A DNA stretch of 64,000 nucleotides from Clostridia bacterium (GTDB lineage Bacteria; Bacillota; Clostridia; Oscillospirales; Acutalibacteraceae). The stretch spans positions 1-64,000 of the forward strand of contig JAFRJB010000078.1 in assembly GCA_017432485.1 (NCBI GenBank). The letters run 5' to 3'. Both the position numbers and the translations under genes were made by a program. The notes beneath the pieces were generated by a model. That model was not told where the DNA came from, did not search any database, and saw only the letters and a program-made list of their open reading frames with translations. This document shows, in pieces, positions 52,917 through 61,813 of the stretch. How positions within the stretch are numbered: position 1 is the stretch's first letter; each line of letters starts with the position of its first letter.

Positions 52917-53670
52917 GGTCTACACCTCCTTTCGCAAAGTTTTGAATACCTTCGCGCAGAGCTTCTGCAATGTCTTCTCGCAGGCGGGAAAACGCAGGCA
53001 GCTTCTCGCAGTTTTCACCGAGATACAGCCCGCGATTGACTTCTATCATCACCGACTGCACGCGCTTCTCTTTGCCGAAAAAGGCAAGCGGCACTATACT
53101 GCCTGCATACGGCTGATTGATTGTCACCCGATACCCTCTTTCGCGAAATGCTCGCGCTAATTGATTTGCCAAGGCAGGCGGGGTATGGAAAGCATCCGTG
53201 CCGATGCAGATGTCTGCTCTGTCCGGGTTTTGGTCGGGTTCATACGGCAGCGGTATTGCCGAAAAAGAATGGCAATCCACCACAAGGCAAGTCTCGGCAG
53301 CCAGCAAACCTGCTCTGACCAAGCGTTCAAAGGCGGCGTGGTGCGGGTCATAGTAGCGGCGCAAAATAGATTCTCGCTGCGCTGCACTTAGGTGCCGCAG
53401 CACTGCGCGGTCATACCCGCGCGTATAGCAGGCTCCCATCCCCTGCGCCGCCATCGGTTCGCCGGCATCCGCGCGAAAGCGCTCCACATCGCAGACCAGG
53501 CGGCTGACAGGAAACACCAGCCGCTGCGCGGGCAGGGCAAAGAGTTCATCCGTGTACCAATCGGTCATGTGCTTTAATTGCACCGCAATATCCGCCACAA
53601 AGCTGCTGCGGTATTCCGCCGGAATGGTAACGGATGCATGGGGAATGTGCAAAATAACAATTGTTTTCAT
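52909..53670 (-). CDS. N-formylglutamate amidohydrolase family protein
   Basis: 253 residues from ATG 53670, nine bases after AAAGGAGG. Family motifs: ILHIPHASVTIP, FPVSRLVCDVERFR, VVDCHSFS and MIEVNRGLYLG, with His/Asp/Glu metal ligands visible. Enzymes of this family cleave N-formyl-glutamate or related N-acyl amino acids, as in histidine degradation; no hut genes are nearby. A SAM-type riboswitch precedes it, pointing to sulfur or one-carbon metabolism instead. It heads a two-gene operon. Confidence 0.85.
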   Translation of the reverse strand: MKTIVILHIPHASVTIPAEYRSSFVADIAVQLKHMTDWYTDELFALPAQRLVFPVSRLVCDVERFRADAGEPMAAQGMGACYTRGYDRAVLRHLSAAQRESILRRYYDPHHAAFERLVRAGLLAAETCLVVDCHSFSAIPLPYEPDQNPDRADICIGTDAFHTPPALANQLARAFRERGYRVTINQPYAGSIVPLAFFGKEKRVQSVMIEVNRGLYLGENCEKLPAFSRLREDIAEALREGIQNFAKGGVDHV

Positions 53671-53707
53671 CGGTTTCATCCTCCTTTGTTATTTCTAAAG
53701 AGAGGAC

Positions 53708-53734
53708 GAAAAAGCACCCATCGCTCGATGGGTG
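53708..53734 (-). terminator. Riboswitch expression-platform terminator
   Basis: CACCCATCG (53715-53723) pairs with CGATGGGTG (53726-53734), and five Ts follow on the minus strand. The CGATGGG at the end of the aptamer can pair with CCCATCG here instead, giving the antiterminator. Confidence 0.85.
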
Positions 53735-53744
53735 TTAATCATTT

Positions 53745-53829
53745 CCCCATCGCTCAAGCTTTAGCACCTTACCTTGCGGCAGGTTGCTGTGCGGTCAACG
53801 GGCTTGTCCCTCGCGCACTCTCTATAGGT
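53745..53829 (-). promoter_or_regulatory. SAM-I (S-box) class riboswitch aptamer
   Basis: On the minus strand the core reads GAGAGTGCGCGAGGGAC, AAGCCCGTTGAC, GCAACC and AAGGTGCTAA, matching the S-box consensus GAGGGA...GCCC...TGA...GCAACC...GGTGCTAA. P1 pairs CCTAT (53824-53828) with ATGGG (53746-53750), P2 uses TGCG/CGCA and P3 GGG/CCC. The 3' P1 strand overlaps the antiterminator, so SAM binding should cause termination before the amidohydrolase gene. Confidence 0.85.
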
Positions 53830-53861
53830 TTGTATGTAGTTTTTAAATTAACTCTGCTTTG

Positions 53862-53890
53862 ACTATAGCACAAACATTTTATAAAGTAAA
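53862..53890 (-). promoter_or_regulatory. Promoter of the SAM riboswitch transcript
   Basis: Minus-strand TTTACT (53885-53890) and TATAGT (53862-53867), 17-base spacer, about 35 bases before P1. Confidence 0.6.
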
Positions 53891-53961
53891 TATACCCAAA
53901 AGGCATAGTTCGAAAAAGCGGAGGATGAAATGCTAAAAACTATATTTTAACTGCCAAACAC

Positions 53962-54699
53962 TCAGCTGCCCTTATTGTCGCTGAGCATTTTCTTTTGAAA
54001 GAGCACCACGGCTATGACAAAAACTACCACGGTGTAGGCGGCAAAAACGATGATATTTCTCGGGGTGATACTTGCAATGTCATTGTTCATAACGCCCTTA
54101 ATAATAGTCACGCAGGATTCAAAGGGCAAAAACTCGCAAACTCTGGCAAAGCCTTTGCCGAGCATCTCGCGCGGGAAGTACATGCCGCTTGTAAAGCAAA
54201 CTAACTGTACAACGATGCTCGCAATACCGGAAGAGGCTTTTTCCGAAAAGACACTGCCGATGATGATGCCGAGCGCAATAAAAAGCACCGAAACGGCAAA
54301 CGACACCAAAATCGCCCAAATAATATGCACACTAAAGGGCAAGCCCAGCACCACGGCAAGGATGAAAAAGAGCACATTTTGCAGCGCAATCATCGGGATA
54401 ATTGCAAACATATAGCCCAAAATGTATTCCACCGGTTTCATAGGGCTTACACCCAGGCGGATGAGAAAAGACGAGGTCCTGTCTTTACTGACAAGTGTTG
54501 CGGTAAACATACTGATAAAGGAAAAACCGAACACCACAATACCGGGGGTGAAGTTTTCCAGGCGGTAGTTTTCGCTCGGGATTTTGAACTGCTGAAAGAT
54601 AAACAGCAGGAGCAGCGGGAGCAACACGGCAAACACAACGCTTAATGGGTCGCGCATAATCTCTTTGAAATTTCTTTTGGCAAAGTTTATGGTTCTCAT
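53962..54699 (-). CDS. ABC-2 type transporter permease
   Basis: 245 residues with six predicted helices (about 20-36, 52-72, 98-118, 124-150, 163-180, 218-236), the single-domain ABC-2 permease layout. Its start overlaps the ATPase stop by four bases (ATGA). With the ATPase it should form a dimeric exporter of a lipid, drug or peptide; the substrate is unknown. Confidence 0.88.
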   Translation of the reverse strand: MRTINFAKRNFKEIMRDPLSVVFAVLLPLLLLFIFQQFKIPSENYRLENFTPGIVVFGFSFISMFTATLVSKDRTSSFLIRLGVSPMKPVEYILGYMFAIIPMIALQNVLFFILAVVLGLPFSVHIIWAILVSFAVSVLFIALGIIIGSVFSEKASSGIASIVVQLVCFTSGMYFPREMLGKGFARVCEFLPFESCVTIIKGVMNNDIASITPRNIIVFAAYTVVVFVIAVVLFQKKMLSDNKGS

Positions 54700-55424
54700 G
54701 CCGGCGCGCCCCCTTTCGTTGCCAATTCCACAAAGGCATCTTCCAGGGTGCTTTTGCCGGCGATTTGCTTGAGCTCTTCTGCTGTGCCGATGTCGACCAA
54801 CTTGCCGTGCGCCATAATGCCGATGCGGTCGGACAGGCTCTCGGCTTCTTCCATATAATGGGTGGTCAAAATGATAGTAATGCGCCCTTTAAGGCTCTCT
54901 ATGACAGTCCACAGCTCTTTGCGGGCAATAACATCCAGCCCCAAAGTCGGCTCATCTAAAAACAGGATTTTCGGCTCATTGACAAGGGCGATGGCAATCG
55001 AAACTTTGCGCTGCCACCCTCCGGAGAGGGTCTTGGCTTTTTTGGCTAACACTTCTTCAAGGTGAAACAGCTTTACCAACTCCTCAACCTTCGCTTCTCT
55101 ATTTGGAATTTGGTAGACATTTGACATAAACTCCAAATTCTCTTTGACAGAAAGGTTCGGCGCAATCGCTGTTTCCTGCGGCGAAACATTTAAGATTTCT
55201 CTTATTTTCTGCCGGTCTTTGACAATATCCATCCCCAAGATGGTAATCTCTCCGGCAGTGGGCACAATCAAACTTGAGAGCATTTTGATTGTGGTCGTTT
55301 TACCGGCACCGTTGGTTCCCAAAAGCGCAAACAGTTCCCCTTCCTGCACTTTTAAATCAATCCCGGCAACCGCAGTCAAATCTTTATATTTCTTTACTAA
55401 ATTTTTGGTTTCTATTGCAAACAT
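54696..55424 (-). CDS. ABC-2 type transporter ATP-binding protein
   Basis: 242 residues. Walker A LLGTNGAGKTTT (about 34-45), Q-loop VSPQETA, signature LSGGWQRKVS, Walker B ILFLDEPTLGLD and switch LTTHYMEEAE are all intact. DrrA/CcmA-like family. AAAGGAG precedes the ATG. The start overlaps the end of the AbrB-like regulator by 13 bases, so the operon is regulator-ATPase-permease. Confidence 0.92.
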   Translation of the reverse strand: MFAIETKNLVKKYKDLTAVAGIDLKVQEGELFALLGTNGAGKTTTIKMLSSLIVPTAGEITILGMDIVKDRQKIREILNVSPQETAIAPNLSVKENLEFMSNVYQIPNREAKVEELVKLFHLEEVLAKKAKTLSGGWQRKVSIAIALVNEPKILFLDEPTLGLDVIARKELWTVIESLKGRITIILTTHYMEEAESLSDRIGIMAHGKLVDIGTAEELKQIAGKSTLEDAFVELATKGGAPA

Positions 55425-55627
55425 GATTCGTCTCCTTTGGGAAATACCTTATCGGTCAAGTCTTCAAAAACATCTGCCTTTAAAAGCGCAATGCCTTTAG
55501 ATCTGTCACAAAGCACAATGACCGAATCACCGGGCTGAATGTCGAACATTTCGCGCGCTTCTTTAGGGATAACAATCTGCCCTTTTTCGCCCACTTTGCT
55601 AATACCGATAAATTTATCTTTATTCAT
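55412..55627 (-). CDS. AbrB/MazE/SpoVT-family DNA-binding regulator
   Basis: 71 residues with one swapped-hairpin domain: ISKVGEKGQIVIPKEAREMFDIQPGDSVIVL. AAGGAGG precedes the ATG. It heads the ABC exporter operon and likely represses it, as SpoVT/AbrB-like regulators next to ABC-2 genes commonly do. Confidence 0.88.
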   Translation of the reverse strand: MNKDKFIGISKVGEKGQIVIPKEAREMFDIQPGDSVIVLCDRSKGIALLKADVFEDLTDKVFPKGDESCLQ

Positions 55628-55723
55628 CTCACAAACCCTCCTTGGTTATATTAGTTATACTTTTTATACTTATCATACTACAAAGCATCTCAAAAATCAA
55701 TGCCCTTTCTCGACTGCTTTCGA

Positions 55724-55752
55724 TTGACAAGCTATAGTGGGTATGCTACACT
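55724..55752 (+). promoter_or_regulatory. Promoter of the lipoprotein gene
   Basis: TTGACA (55724-55729) and TACACT (55747-55752), 17-base spacer. Confidence 0.65.
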
Positions 55753-55802
55753 GAAAGCGGAAGTAAATTCCAAAATACTTTATAGAAAAGGAGTATAGCA
55801 AA

Positions 55803-56348
55803 ATGAAAAAAGTTTTAGCAGTTATTTTAGCAATAACCCTTGCATTTTCTATGGTGCTGGTATTCACCGCTTGCGGCGGTAAAAAGGATGCCACCACAAC
55901 GGCTGCGGAAAAAACAACCGAAGCCGAGACCGTGGCAGAAGCAACCACCGCGGCGGAAAACGCACCCAAAGCGGGCGAAACCCTGCAATTCAGCACAATG
56001 AGTGTCAAAATCCCCGATGGCTGGGCTGCCAAGGATTTTGAAGAAGGCAAGAAAGTGGAATTACACACAAAAGAAGGTTCTTTTGAATATGTCGGTATCA
56101 CCCTGCACAAGGTGTATGACGGCAACCACGCCAAGGAGTGGGCAAAGAATATTGATGAAAACTACGGCGGCAACAACGAAATCGATGAAATCGAAATCGG
56201 CGGCAAGACCTTCTACCGTGTCAAGGCTGACCCGGAGCAAAACGTTTGCTTTGCGGATATTGATGATGAAAACTACATTGAAGTAGCCGTCATGTTTATG
56301 CCTTGGGATAGCGGCAAACCGGCACTTTCCAACATTTCTTTCAGCTAA
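55803..56348 (+). CDS. Lipoprotein with Ala/Thr/Glu linker
   Basis: 181 residues. A signal peptide with lipobox FTAC (Cys23) is followed by a low-complexity TTTAAEKTTEAETVAEATT linker and a globular part from about residue 60 (beta-rich, VKIPDGWAAKDF, YVGITLHKVYDG). No family recognised. AAAGGAG precedes the ATG and a terminator follows, so it is monocistronic. Confidence 0.82.
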   Translation: MKKVLAVILAITLAFSMVLVFTACGGKKDATTTAAEKTTEAETVAEATTAAENAPKAGETLQFSTMSVKIPDGWAAKDFEEGKKVELHTKEGSFEYVGITLHKVYDGNHAKEWAKNIDENYGGNNEIDEIEIGGKTFYRVKADPEQNVCFADIDDENYIEVAVMFMPWDSGKPALSNISFS

Positions 56349-56367
56349 TCAAAAACAACACCTTTAC

Positions 56368-56397
56368 GGCACCCCGATAGCGGGTGCCGCTTTTTTG
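56368..56397 (+). terminator. Terminator of the lipoprotein gene
   Basis: CGGCACCC / GGGTGCCG followed by CTTTTTT. Confidence 0.85.
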
Positions 56398-56481
56398 TGA
56401 GAATTACAAAATAGCGGTATCAAAGCGCAGCAAATTGTGGTATAATATAATTTAGTATGGATTTTTAAGAAAGAAGAAAAG

Positions 56482-57030
56482 ATGAAAAAACTGCTTGAAC
56501 TGTTTCTCATATTCTTAAAAATCGGCGCCTTTACCTTCGGCGGCGGCTATGCCATGATACCGCTTATTCAAAAAGAAGCTGCCGAGAAAAAGGGTTGGAT
56601 TAAAAAAGAGGACATTCTGGAAATTGTCGCCGTTGCCGAATCCACCCCCGGCCCGATTGCAATTAACGCCGCTACCCTCATCGGCTTTCGGCACGCCGGC
56701 TTTTTCGGCGCGTTTTTTGCCACGCTCGGGGTGGTGCTGCCTTCGTTTGTAATTATTGTGGCGCTGACCTTTATCTTTGAAGCCTTTAAAAATAACCGCG
56801 TTGTGGCGTATGCCTTCGCGGGTATTCGCGCAGGTGTGCTCGCGCTGCTCATTCACGCGCTTTACACCATGTTTAAGCAAACACAAAAGAATGCCTTTTC
56901 CTACATCATTATGGGCGCGGCGTTTATTGCCGTAGCTGTATTTAAAGTCAACATTCTCTTTGTGGTCATCGGCGCGGCGGTGCTGGGGCTGGTTTACTCC
57001 TTTATGGTGCAAAGGAGGGCGAAGAAATGA
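56482..57030 (+). CDS. Chromate transporter, subunit 1
   Basis: 182 residues, one CHR domain: FGGGYAMIPLIQKEA (about 18-32), AVAESTPGPIAINAATLIGF and six helices. Short-chain CHR proteins come as tandem pairs that together make one ChrA-type transporter. The gene overlaps its partner by four bases. In Clostridia these proteins are kept without obvious chromate exposure, so sulfate or another oxyanion may be the true substrate. Confidence 0.9.
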   Translation: MKKLLELFLIFLKIGAFTFGGGYAMIPLIQKEAAEKKGWIKKEDILEIVAVAESTPGPIAINAATLIGFRHAGFFGAFFATLGVVLPSFVIIVALTFIFEAFKNNRVVAYAFAGIRAGVLALLIHALYTMFKQTQKNAFSYIIMGAAFIAVAVFKVNILFVVIGAAVLGLVYSFMVQRRAKK

Positions 57031-57587
57031 TTTATCTTAAATTATTGCTCACCTTCTTTAAAATCGGCGCTTTCACCATCGGCGGCGGCTACGCGATGCT
57101 GCCCTTTATTGAGCAGGAAGTGACCAAAAATGCCTGGGTGAGCGAAGCGGAACTGATTGACTTTGTGGCAGTCAGCGAATCGACTCCCGGCCCGTTTGCG
57201 ATTAATATTGCCACCTTTATCGGCATGAAAACCGCCGGTATTTTGGGCGCGGTGTGCACCACTTTAGGGGTGGTACTGCCCTCGTTTATCATCATTCTCA
57301 TTGTTGCCTGCTTCCTCAAAAAGTTTCGGGAAAACAAGGCGGTTAAAGGGGGTTTGACCGGCTTAAAACCTGCTGTGCCCGGGCTCATTGCAGCGGCAAT
57401 TATCAGCATTGCCACCGCAGTTCTTGCGCCCGATGGCTTCTCACTTGAAGTTTTTAAAAGCGCGGCGTTCTACTATTCGATTGCAATCTTTGGTGTTGGG
57501 GTAGTAATGTGCTTTAAAAAGCTGCACCCGATATGGGTTGTGTGCGTTTCGGCAGTGCTCGGCATTGCCTGCGGATTTATATTTTAA
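57027..57587 (+). CDS. Chromate transporter, subunit 2
   Basis: 186 residues, the second CHR half: IGGGYAMLPFIEQEV and AVSESTPGPFAINIATFIGM parallel those of subunit 1, indicating an ancient duplication. GGAGGG precedes its ATG within subunit 1. Together they form the two-gene CHR transporter. Confidence 0.9.
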   Translation: MIYLKLLLTFFKIGAFTIGGGYAMLPFIEQEVTKNAWVSEAELIDFVAVSESTPGPFAINIATFIGMKTAGILGAVCTTLGVVLPSFIIILIVACFLKKFRENKAVKGGLTGLKPAVPGLIAAAIISIATAVLAPDGFSLEVFKSAAFYYSIAIFGVGVVMCFKKLHPIWVVCVSAVLGIACGFIF

Positions 57588-57627
57588 AAAAACCATTTCT
57601 TCAATGGCAAACAAGAAAGGAGAAATT

Positions 57628-58065
57628 ATGGATTACAAAAAACTCGGCGATACCTACTACCTGCGCTTTGATAAAGGCGAAGAGATTGTCAGCGGTATTC
57701 GCACCATTTGTCAAAAAGAACACATCACCTCTGCCACTTACTCGGGTATTGGCGGTTGTTCGGATGCCGAAATTCAAACCTTCATTCCCGAAAAAGGCGC
57801 TTTTGTCAGCGACAAAATGGAGGGCATGCTGGAACTTGTTTCTCTGATGGGCAATATTGTTGCCAATGATAGCGGAGAACTCAAAACCCACACCCACGCT
57901 ATCTTTGCTTACTTAGAAAACGGCGAGCACCGCACCATTGCCGGTCACTTAAAAGCGACGACCGTGCTCTATACGGGGGAGATTGAACTGCGCCCGGTGC
58001 AGGGCGGTGACATCCACCTCAAACCCAGTGTGGAAACCGGCACCGACTTTTGGGATTTTCGATAA
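57628..58065 (+). CDS. PPC/DUF296-domain DNA-binding-like protein
   Basis: 145 residues from ATG 57628, after AAAGGAG. The PPC (DUF296) fold is shown by YYLRFDKGEEIVSGIRTICQ, GIGGCSDAEIQ, LVSLMGNIV and the metal-linked THTHAIFA histidines. Plant relatives carry AT-hooks; bacterial ones are trimeric single-domain proteins of unclear role. It follows the chromate pair by 40 bases and may share their transcript. Confidence 0.85.
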   Translation: MDYKKLGDTYYLRFDKGEEIVSGIRTICQKEHITSATYSGIGGCSDAEIQTFIPEKGAFVSDKMEGMLELVSLMGNIVANDSGELKTHTHAIFAYLENGEHRTIAGHLKATTVLYTGEIELRPVQGGDIHLKPSVETGTDFWDFR

Positions 58066-58087
58066 GTTGCAGCCAATAATGCAAAAA

Positions 58088-58118
58088 AACAGGTTCAAAA
58101 TTGAACCTGTTTTTTTAC
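58088..58118. terminator. Bidirectional terminator
   Basis: Perfect 11-bp arms AACAGGTTCAA / TTGAACCTGTT with T/A runs on both sides, between convergent genes. Confidence 0.85.
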
Positions 58119-58123
58119 TGTTT

Positions 58124-59059
58124 TTAGCGAAACACTTTTTGTAAATAGTTATAGAAACACAGTTTCCAAAACTTCATATTGTGCCCGCAGCCTTTAACAT
58201 AATCGGTTTGGTTTTTCACACCGTAGGCATCCAGCGCCTCGTGGTATGCCATCGTCACCCCGGCATTGGTTTCATCTTTACTGCCGACAGCAAGGTAGAG
58301 ATACTCAAACTCATTTTCTTCACTGAGCACCGGGAATGTTTTAAAATAGGTTTTGTCCCAATAACTGCCATTGTAAAAATCTGTGGGAATGACACCGGGA
58401 TTCGGTGCAAACGCACCGATGTAGCCAAACTGCTCCGGTCTGTCAAAGCCGATGCACAGCGCTTTAGCACCGCCCTCGGAAACCCCTGCTGCTGCCGTAT
58501 TCTCTCTGCCGGTTTTGACCGGATAATTGCTTTCTATATATGGCATTAAATCCAAATAAAGATCATCGATAACCTTATCATAGATAAAGTGCATTTCCTC
58601 TTGCGACTTAAAGTCTTTATAGCGCGCTTTGTCGGTATACATCTCCACCGAAACAATGATCATCTCTTTTGCCTTTTTTGAGAAAAGCAAATTCCCGTAG
58701 AGCACTGTTAAGTAAGAGTGCTCATCAATATGGTCGTCAGCGCTGCCGTAAAAACCGTGAAACACATATAAAACCGGGTACTGCTTTTTCTCGCTGTAAT
58801 GCGCCGGCAACAGAATATTGCAGTGCTTGCTTTCCCCTGCCGTGCGCGAATAATATCTGACATTTTTGAGCACTGTGCCGTAGTTGATCCAAAAGTGCTT
58901 TTGGAAATAGAACCTGTCAGGCCAATACACATTGGGAGCATACAGCACTTCTTGCTGTTTCGCTGCCGCTTCCTGCGCAGTCGGCTCTGCCCGACAGCCG
59001 CTCAAAAACGCCGCACACATAAGCGCTATTAAAATGATGGCAATAACTCTCTGTTTCAT
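58124..59059 (-). CDS. Lipoprotein esterase (esterase D/feruloyl-esterase-like)
   Basis: 311 residues. Signal peptide with lipobox LSGC (Cys22). The alpha/beta-hydrolase (putative esterase) domain has PVLYVFHGFYGSADD, nucleophile elbow AAGVSEGGAKAL (Ser about 202), LYLAVGSKDE (acid) and GCGHNMKFW (His). Such surface esterases act on polysaccharide esters (feruloyl, acetyl) or small esters. Monocistronic. Confidence 0.85.
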   Translation of the reverse strand: MKQRVIAIILIALMCAAFLSGCRAEPTAQEAAAKQQEVLYAPNVYWPDRFYFQKHFWINYGTVLKNVRYYSRTAGESKHCNILLPAHYSEKKQYPVLYVFHGFYGSADDHIDEHSYLTVLYGNLLFSKKAKEMIIVSVEMYTDKARYKDFKSQEEMHFIYDKVIDDLYLDLMPYIESNYPVKTGRENTAAAGVSEGGAKALCIGFDRPEQFGYIGAFAPNPGVIPTDFYNGSYWDKTYFKTFPVLSEENEFEYLYLAVGSKDETNAGVTMAYHEALDAYGVKNQTDYVKGCGHNMKFWKLCFYNYLQKVFR

Positions 59060-59148
59060 AAGACCCTTTGCTGTTACATTTCATTATGCCGATAGGCACA
59101 TAACCGATTAGACATTATATCACATTTTTAGCAGAATGCAAATATAAA

Positions 59149-59174
59149 AAAGCCATTGCTTCCACAATGGCTTT
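59149..59174 (-). terminator. Terminator of the T-box operon
   Basis: AAAGCCATTG / CAATGGCTTT followed on the minus strand by TTTTATATTT, about 110 bases after the fusion gene's stop. Confidence 0.8.
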
Positions 59175-59287
59175 ATATTTAAATACCCCGGGGCAAAAGA
59201 AGTTGGGCCATAACAGCCTATCTCTTTGAGCCGATTAGTAATATTATTTTGCGCGAGGTGCTTCGCAGTTTTGGTTGCTTTTTATCC

Positions 59288-61813
59288 TTACGCTGTCACA
59301 ACGCCTGCAGCTTTTTGCAGCCCTAACTTTTCAACAGCGTCCTTGCGCATCTGGTACTTCAAAATCTTGCCGGCAGCATTCATCGGGAAGGCTTTAACAA
59401 AGTCCACATAGCGCGGCACCTTATGGCGCGCCATGCTCGCCGCAACAAAGTCTTTCATTTCCTGCTCGGTCATGCTCTCCCCTTCTTTGAGAATGACACA
59501 CGCCATAATTTCTTCACCATACTGCTCATCAGGCACACCGATAACCTGCACATCACTGACTTTCGGGTTGGTGTAAATAAACTCTTCTATCTCTTTGGGG
59601 TAGATGTTTTCACCGCCGCGAATAATCATATCTTTGAGTCTTCCGGTAATCTTGTAGTTGCCTTCGGGTGTGCGGCAAGCCAAGTCACCGGTGTGCAGCC
59701 AGCCGTCTTTATCAATCGCGGCGCTGGTTGCCTCGGGCATTTTGTAGTAACCCTTCATAATGTTGTAGCCTCTTGCCACAAACTCACCGGTCACATTGTC
59801 GGGGCAATCCTCACCGGTTTCGGGGTCAACAATTTTGCACTCAATCTCGGGCATAGCTCTGCCGACGGTTGTCACTCTGACCTCAAGCGGGTCATCGGTC
59901 GAGCTCATTGTACAACCCGGAGAGGCTTCGGTCTGCCCGTAAACAATGACGATTTCGCGCATATTCATCTTATTGACCACATCCTGCATCGCGCTGATAG
60001 GACAGGGGCTGCCTGCCATAATACCGGTGCGCATATAGGAAAAGTCGGTCTTCGGGAAATCCGGATGCTCTAAGAGCGCAATAAACATAGTCGGCACACC
60101 GTGGAAAGCGGTAATGTGCTCGTTATTGATGCACGCAAGCGAAGGCTTGGGTGAGAAATACGGAATGGGCAGAAGGGTTCCTCCGTGGGTCATGGTGGAA
60201 GTCATCGCCAGCACCATGCCGAAGCAGTGGAACATCGGCACCTGAATCATCATTCTGTCGGCGGTAGACAAATCCATTCTGTCGCCGATGCACTTGCCGT
60301 TGTTGACAATGTTATAGTGCGTGAGCATAACGCCCTTGGGGAAGCCGGTCGTGCCGGAAGTGTACTGCATATTGCAGACATCATCGGGCTTCACGGCAGC
60401 CGCCATTGCATACACTTCTTCTTTATTTACGCGAGGTGCGCGCTCTAAAGCTTCGTTCCACTCCAAGCAACCCTTTTGCTTGAAGCCGACCGTAATAACA
60501 TTTCTTAAGAAAGGCAGGCGCTTTGCATGCAGCGGCTCGCCCGCTTTAGTCTGAGCCAATTCGGGGCAAAGCTCGGCAACGATTTTGCCGTAGTGCGTGT
60601 CTTTCGCGCCTTCGGTAATGACAATGGTGTGGGTATCGGACTGCTTGAGCAGATACTCCAACTCGTGAATCTTATACGCTGTATTGACAGTGACCAACAC
60701 CGCACCGACTTTAACGGTCGCCCAGAAGGTGATAAACCACTGCGGCACATTGGAAGCCCAAATCGCCACATGGCTGCCTGCTCTTACGCCCATGGAAATG
60801 AGCACGCGGGCAAATTCATCCACATCATCGCGAAATTCGCTGTAGGTGCGCGTATAATCTAAAGTAGTATATTTAAACGCATATTGGTCGGGGAATTCTT
60901 CGACCATTCTGTCAAGCACATCCGAGAAGGTTTTTTCAATAAGCAAATCCTTCTTCCACACAAAGCGGCCGGTGTGCGCATTGTTAAAGTAGAGAGTTTT
61001 TTCTTTGCTTGCCGTGTCGTTGTACTGCTTCATAAAATTGACAAAGTGGGAGAAAATAATCTCCATATCGTCAATTTCTTCGCACCACTTCGGGTCCCAA
61101 ACCAAAGAAATAAAGCCGTCAAAATTCACGGAGCGCAGAGCTAACATCACATCTTTGAGCGGCAATTCGCCTTCACCGATTAAGCAGTGCTCCACTGTGT
61201 CGCCGACCTTCCTGGTGTCGCTGACCTGCACGTGCTTAACATAAGCGCCGAGGTTTTTAATGACTTCGTGCGGCTTCTCGCCCACAGTTTGGTAGGCTTC
61301 GCTCAAATTCCACAGCGCTGCCAAAGAGTCACTTGCAAAGTTTTCGAGCAAATCGCGCAGAACCGCCGTGTCGGCAAACATGCCCTTGGTTTCCACTAAG
61401 ATGACAACGTTTTTACTCTGTGCGAGCGGGAGAATTTTTTCAAGCATATCGCTGACAGCGGCAAAGTTTTCCTCTGTCTTCTTTGCGGCATGCGCACGCA
61501 CTCTGACATAGGGAATTTTTAAGTTTTCCGCAATCTCAAGGCACTTGGTAATCTCGGCTAAATTCTCGCTCTCGCGCGCAGTATCACACAAATCGCAAAT
61601 CGCATCCATACAAGGGATTTGCAGCTTTTTTTCATATAACTTGCGGCGCGTTGCCATGGCGGTATACTCTTGAAAAGCACCGTCTTTTTCCGTAAACAAG
61701 CGGTTATTAATGTTGTGCAGTTCGATACCTTTAAAGCCTAAATCTACCGCGGTATCGCAGAATGCATCAAAGTCTACGCCGTACCAGCCTTTGGTAGAAA
61801 ATGAGAGTTTCAT
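59288..61813 (-). CDS. Fusion of TIM-barrel isomerase-like domain and acyl-CoA synthetase
   Basis: 841 residues. Residues 1-275 form a xylose-isomerase-like TIM barrel (FSTKGWYGVDFDAFCDTAVDLGF, GIELHNINNR, VILVETKGMF, HVQVSDTRKVGD, FISLVWDPKWCEE). Residues about 295-840 form a complete AMP-dependent ligase: MQYTSGTTGFPKGVMLTH (A3), YGQTEASPG (A5), GWLHTGDLA (A7), KDMIIRGGENIYPKEIEEF (A8) and AAGKILKYQMRK (A10 lysine). GAGGAGG precedes the ATG, which overlaps the LeuA-like stop by four bases. The ligase resembles medium-chain acyl-CoA synthetases; why it is joined to a sugar-isomerase-like barrel is unclear. Confidence 0.88.
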   Translation of the reverse strand: MKLSFSTKGWYGVDFDAFCDTAVDLGFKGIELHNINNRLFTEKDGAFQEYTAMATRRKLYEKKLQIPCMDAICDLCDTARESENLAEITKCLEIAENLKIPYVRVRAHAAKKTEENFAAVSDMLEKILPLAQSKNVVILVETKGMFADTAVLRDLLENFASDSLAALWNLSEAYQTVGEKPHEVIKNLGAYVKHVQVSDTRKVGDTVEHCLIGEGELPLKDVMLALRSVNFDGFISLVWDPKWCEEIDDMEIIFSHFVNFMKQYNDTASKEKTLYFNNAHTGRFVWKKDLLIEKTFSDVLDRMVEEFPDQYAFKYTTLDYTRTYSEFRDDVDEFARVLISMGVRAGSHVAIWASNVPQWFITFWATVKVGAVLVTVNTAYKIHELEYLLKQSDTHTIVITEGAKDTHYGKIVAELCPELAQTKAGEPLHAKRLPFLRNVITVGFKQKGCLEWNEALERAPRVNKEEVYAMAAAVKPDDVCNMQYTSGTTGFPKGVMLTHYNIVNNGKCIGDRMDLSTADRMMIQVPMFHCFGMVLAMTSTMTHGGTLLPIPYFSPKPSLACINNEHITAFHGVPTMFIALLEHPDFPKTDFSYMRTGIMAGSPCPISAMQDVVNKMNMREIVIVYGQTEASPGCTMSSTDDPLEVRVTTVGRAMPEIECKIVDPETGEDCPDNVTGEFVARGYNIMKGYYKMPEATSAAIDKDGWLHTGDLACRTPEGNYKITGRLKDMIIRGGENIYPKEIEEFIYTNPKVSDVQVIGVPDEQYGEEIMACVILKEGESMTEQEMKDFVAASMARHKVPRYVDFVKAFPMNAAGKILKYQMRKDAVEKLGLQKAAGVVTA

